This document shows, piece after piece, positions 14,735 through 14,871 of a DNA stretch of 14,871 nt. The DNA is taken from NCBI GenBank assembly GCA_022361535.1, contig JAKSAU010000549.1, forward strand, positions 1-14,871. The letters are read 5' to 3'. The position numbers were made by a program, and so were the translations under genes. The stretch comes from Desulfobacterales bacterium. GTDB lineage: Bacteria > Desulfobacterota > Desulfobacteria > Desulfobacterales > Desulfobacteraceae. Position 1 is the first letter of the stretch; each line of letters opens with the position of its first letter. Under the pieces are notes generated by a model that saw only the letters and a list, made by a program, of their open reading frames with translations, searched no databases and was not told the origin of the DNA.

Positions 14735-14871
14735 ATGAAAAAATTGATTGTTACCTTAACCGCCCTGGCAGCTGTTGTGACCCTGGGCCTCTCAAATGTG
14801 CATGCAGGTTCCTCAAGAGATTATATCTCCATCGTAGGTTCCTCTACTGTTTACCCGTTTGCCACAGTTGT
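14735..14871 (+). CDS. pstS: phosphate-binding periplasmic protein PstS (5' part only)
   Basis: The gene runs off the right end of the window, leaving 45 complete codons. A Sec signal peptide with a basic start (MKKLIVT), a hydrophobic run and a likely cleavage site after NVHA is followed by DYISIVGSSTVYPFATVV. This is the conserved first phosphate-binding loop of PstS. AGGAG at 14723-14727 lies seven bases before the ATG. It follows pstA by 61 bases, a gap that holds the Pho-box-like repeats, so it may have its own promoter as well as readthrough from pstCA. pstB and phoU are expected further right but cannot be seen. Confidence 0.9.
   Translation, partial: MKKLIVTLTALAAVVTLGLSNVHAGSSRDYISIVGSSTVYPFATV

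Noticed and set aside
1..14871. CRISPR arrays, insertion sequences, tRNA genes and phage genes
   Set aside because: I scanned for regular direct repeats, transposase motifs, terminal inverted repeats and cloverleaf-like segments and found none. The window appears to be stable chromosomal sequence.

Overview
The window reads as ordinary chromosomal DNA of a Gram-negative, chemotactic bacterium. Two gene sets need an outer membrane: an Mla phospholipid-transport operon and an LpoA-like lipoprotein. There is also a transmembrane methyl-accepting chemotaxis protein. The GC content is moderate. The cysteine-rich PAS domain, the kinase protein without an ATPase domain and the overall gene style remind me of Desulfobacterota (Desulfobacteraceae-like sulfate reducers). 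That placement is an inference from memory, with no marker gene behind it. I see no insertion sequence, prophage gene, CRISPR array, tRNA or rRNA.

Left part (1-4759). A short plus-strand gene encodes a protein made of three cysteine-rich repeats with a 25-residue period. It converges on a minus-strand run of four genes, listed in transcription order: RNase HI with an N-terminal hybrid-binding domain (rnhA), a nitrilase-superfamily amidohydrolase, a PAS-HisKA protein that lacks the catalytic ATP-binding domain, and an LpoA-like lipoprotein with a periplasmic-binding-protein fold. The rnhA promoter lies so close to its ATG that the transcript looks leaderless.

Middle part (4760-6607). A YbaK-type Cys-tRNA(Pro) deacylase diverges from rnhA. 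A 349-bp spacer without a convincing gene follows, then an unrecognised 184-residue protein with a coiled-coil-like N-terminus. That gene converges on a minus-strand RsbW/SpoIIAB-like ATPase (anti-sigma factor or Ser/Thr kinase).

Mla operon (6648-9837). The anti-sigma gene and the operon mlaF-mlaE-mlaD-STAS-mlaC diverge from back-to-back sigma-70 promoters, each with a perfect TTGACA box and a 17-bp spacer. The ATPase, permease, MCE protein and periplasmic carrier form the inner-membrane and periplasmic parts of the outer-membrane lipid-asymmetry pathway. The STAS protein takes the place of MlaB but keeps the Asp-Ser-Ser-Gly motif of anti-sigma antagonists. A strong intrinsic terminator closes the operon.

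Right part (9979-14871). A chemotaxis receptor with an unrecognised sensor domain is followed by pstC and pstA (long variants with N-terminal extensions) and the first 45 codons of pstS, which runs off the end. Copies of an 8-10 bp TTTAACCT/TTAACCTTAT element lie before pstS, and one lies inverted before pstC. They resemble a Pho-box-like regulatory repeat.

No wholly new multi-gene system is evident. The best leads are the STAS/anti-sigma pairing around the Mla operon, the CA-less kinase protein, the Pho-box-like repeats and the triple-repeat cysteine protein.
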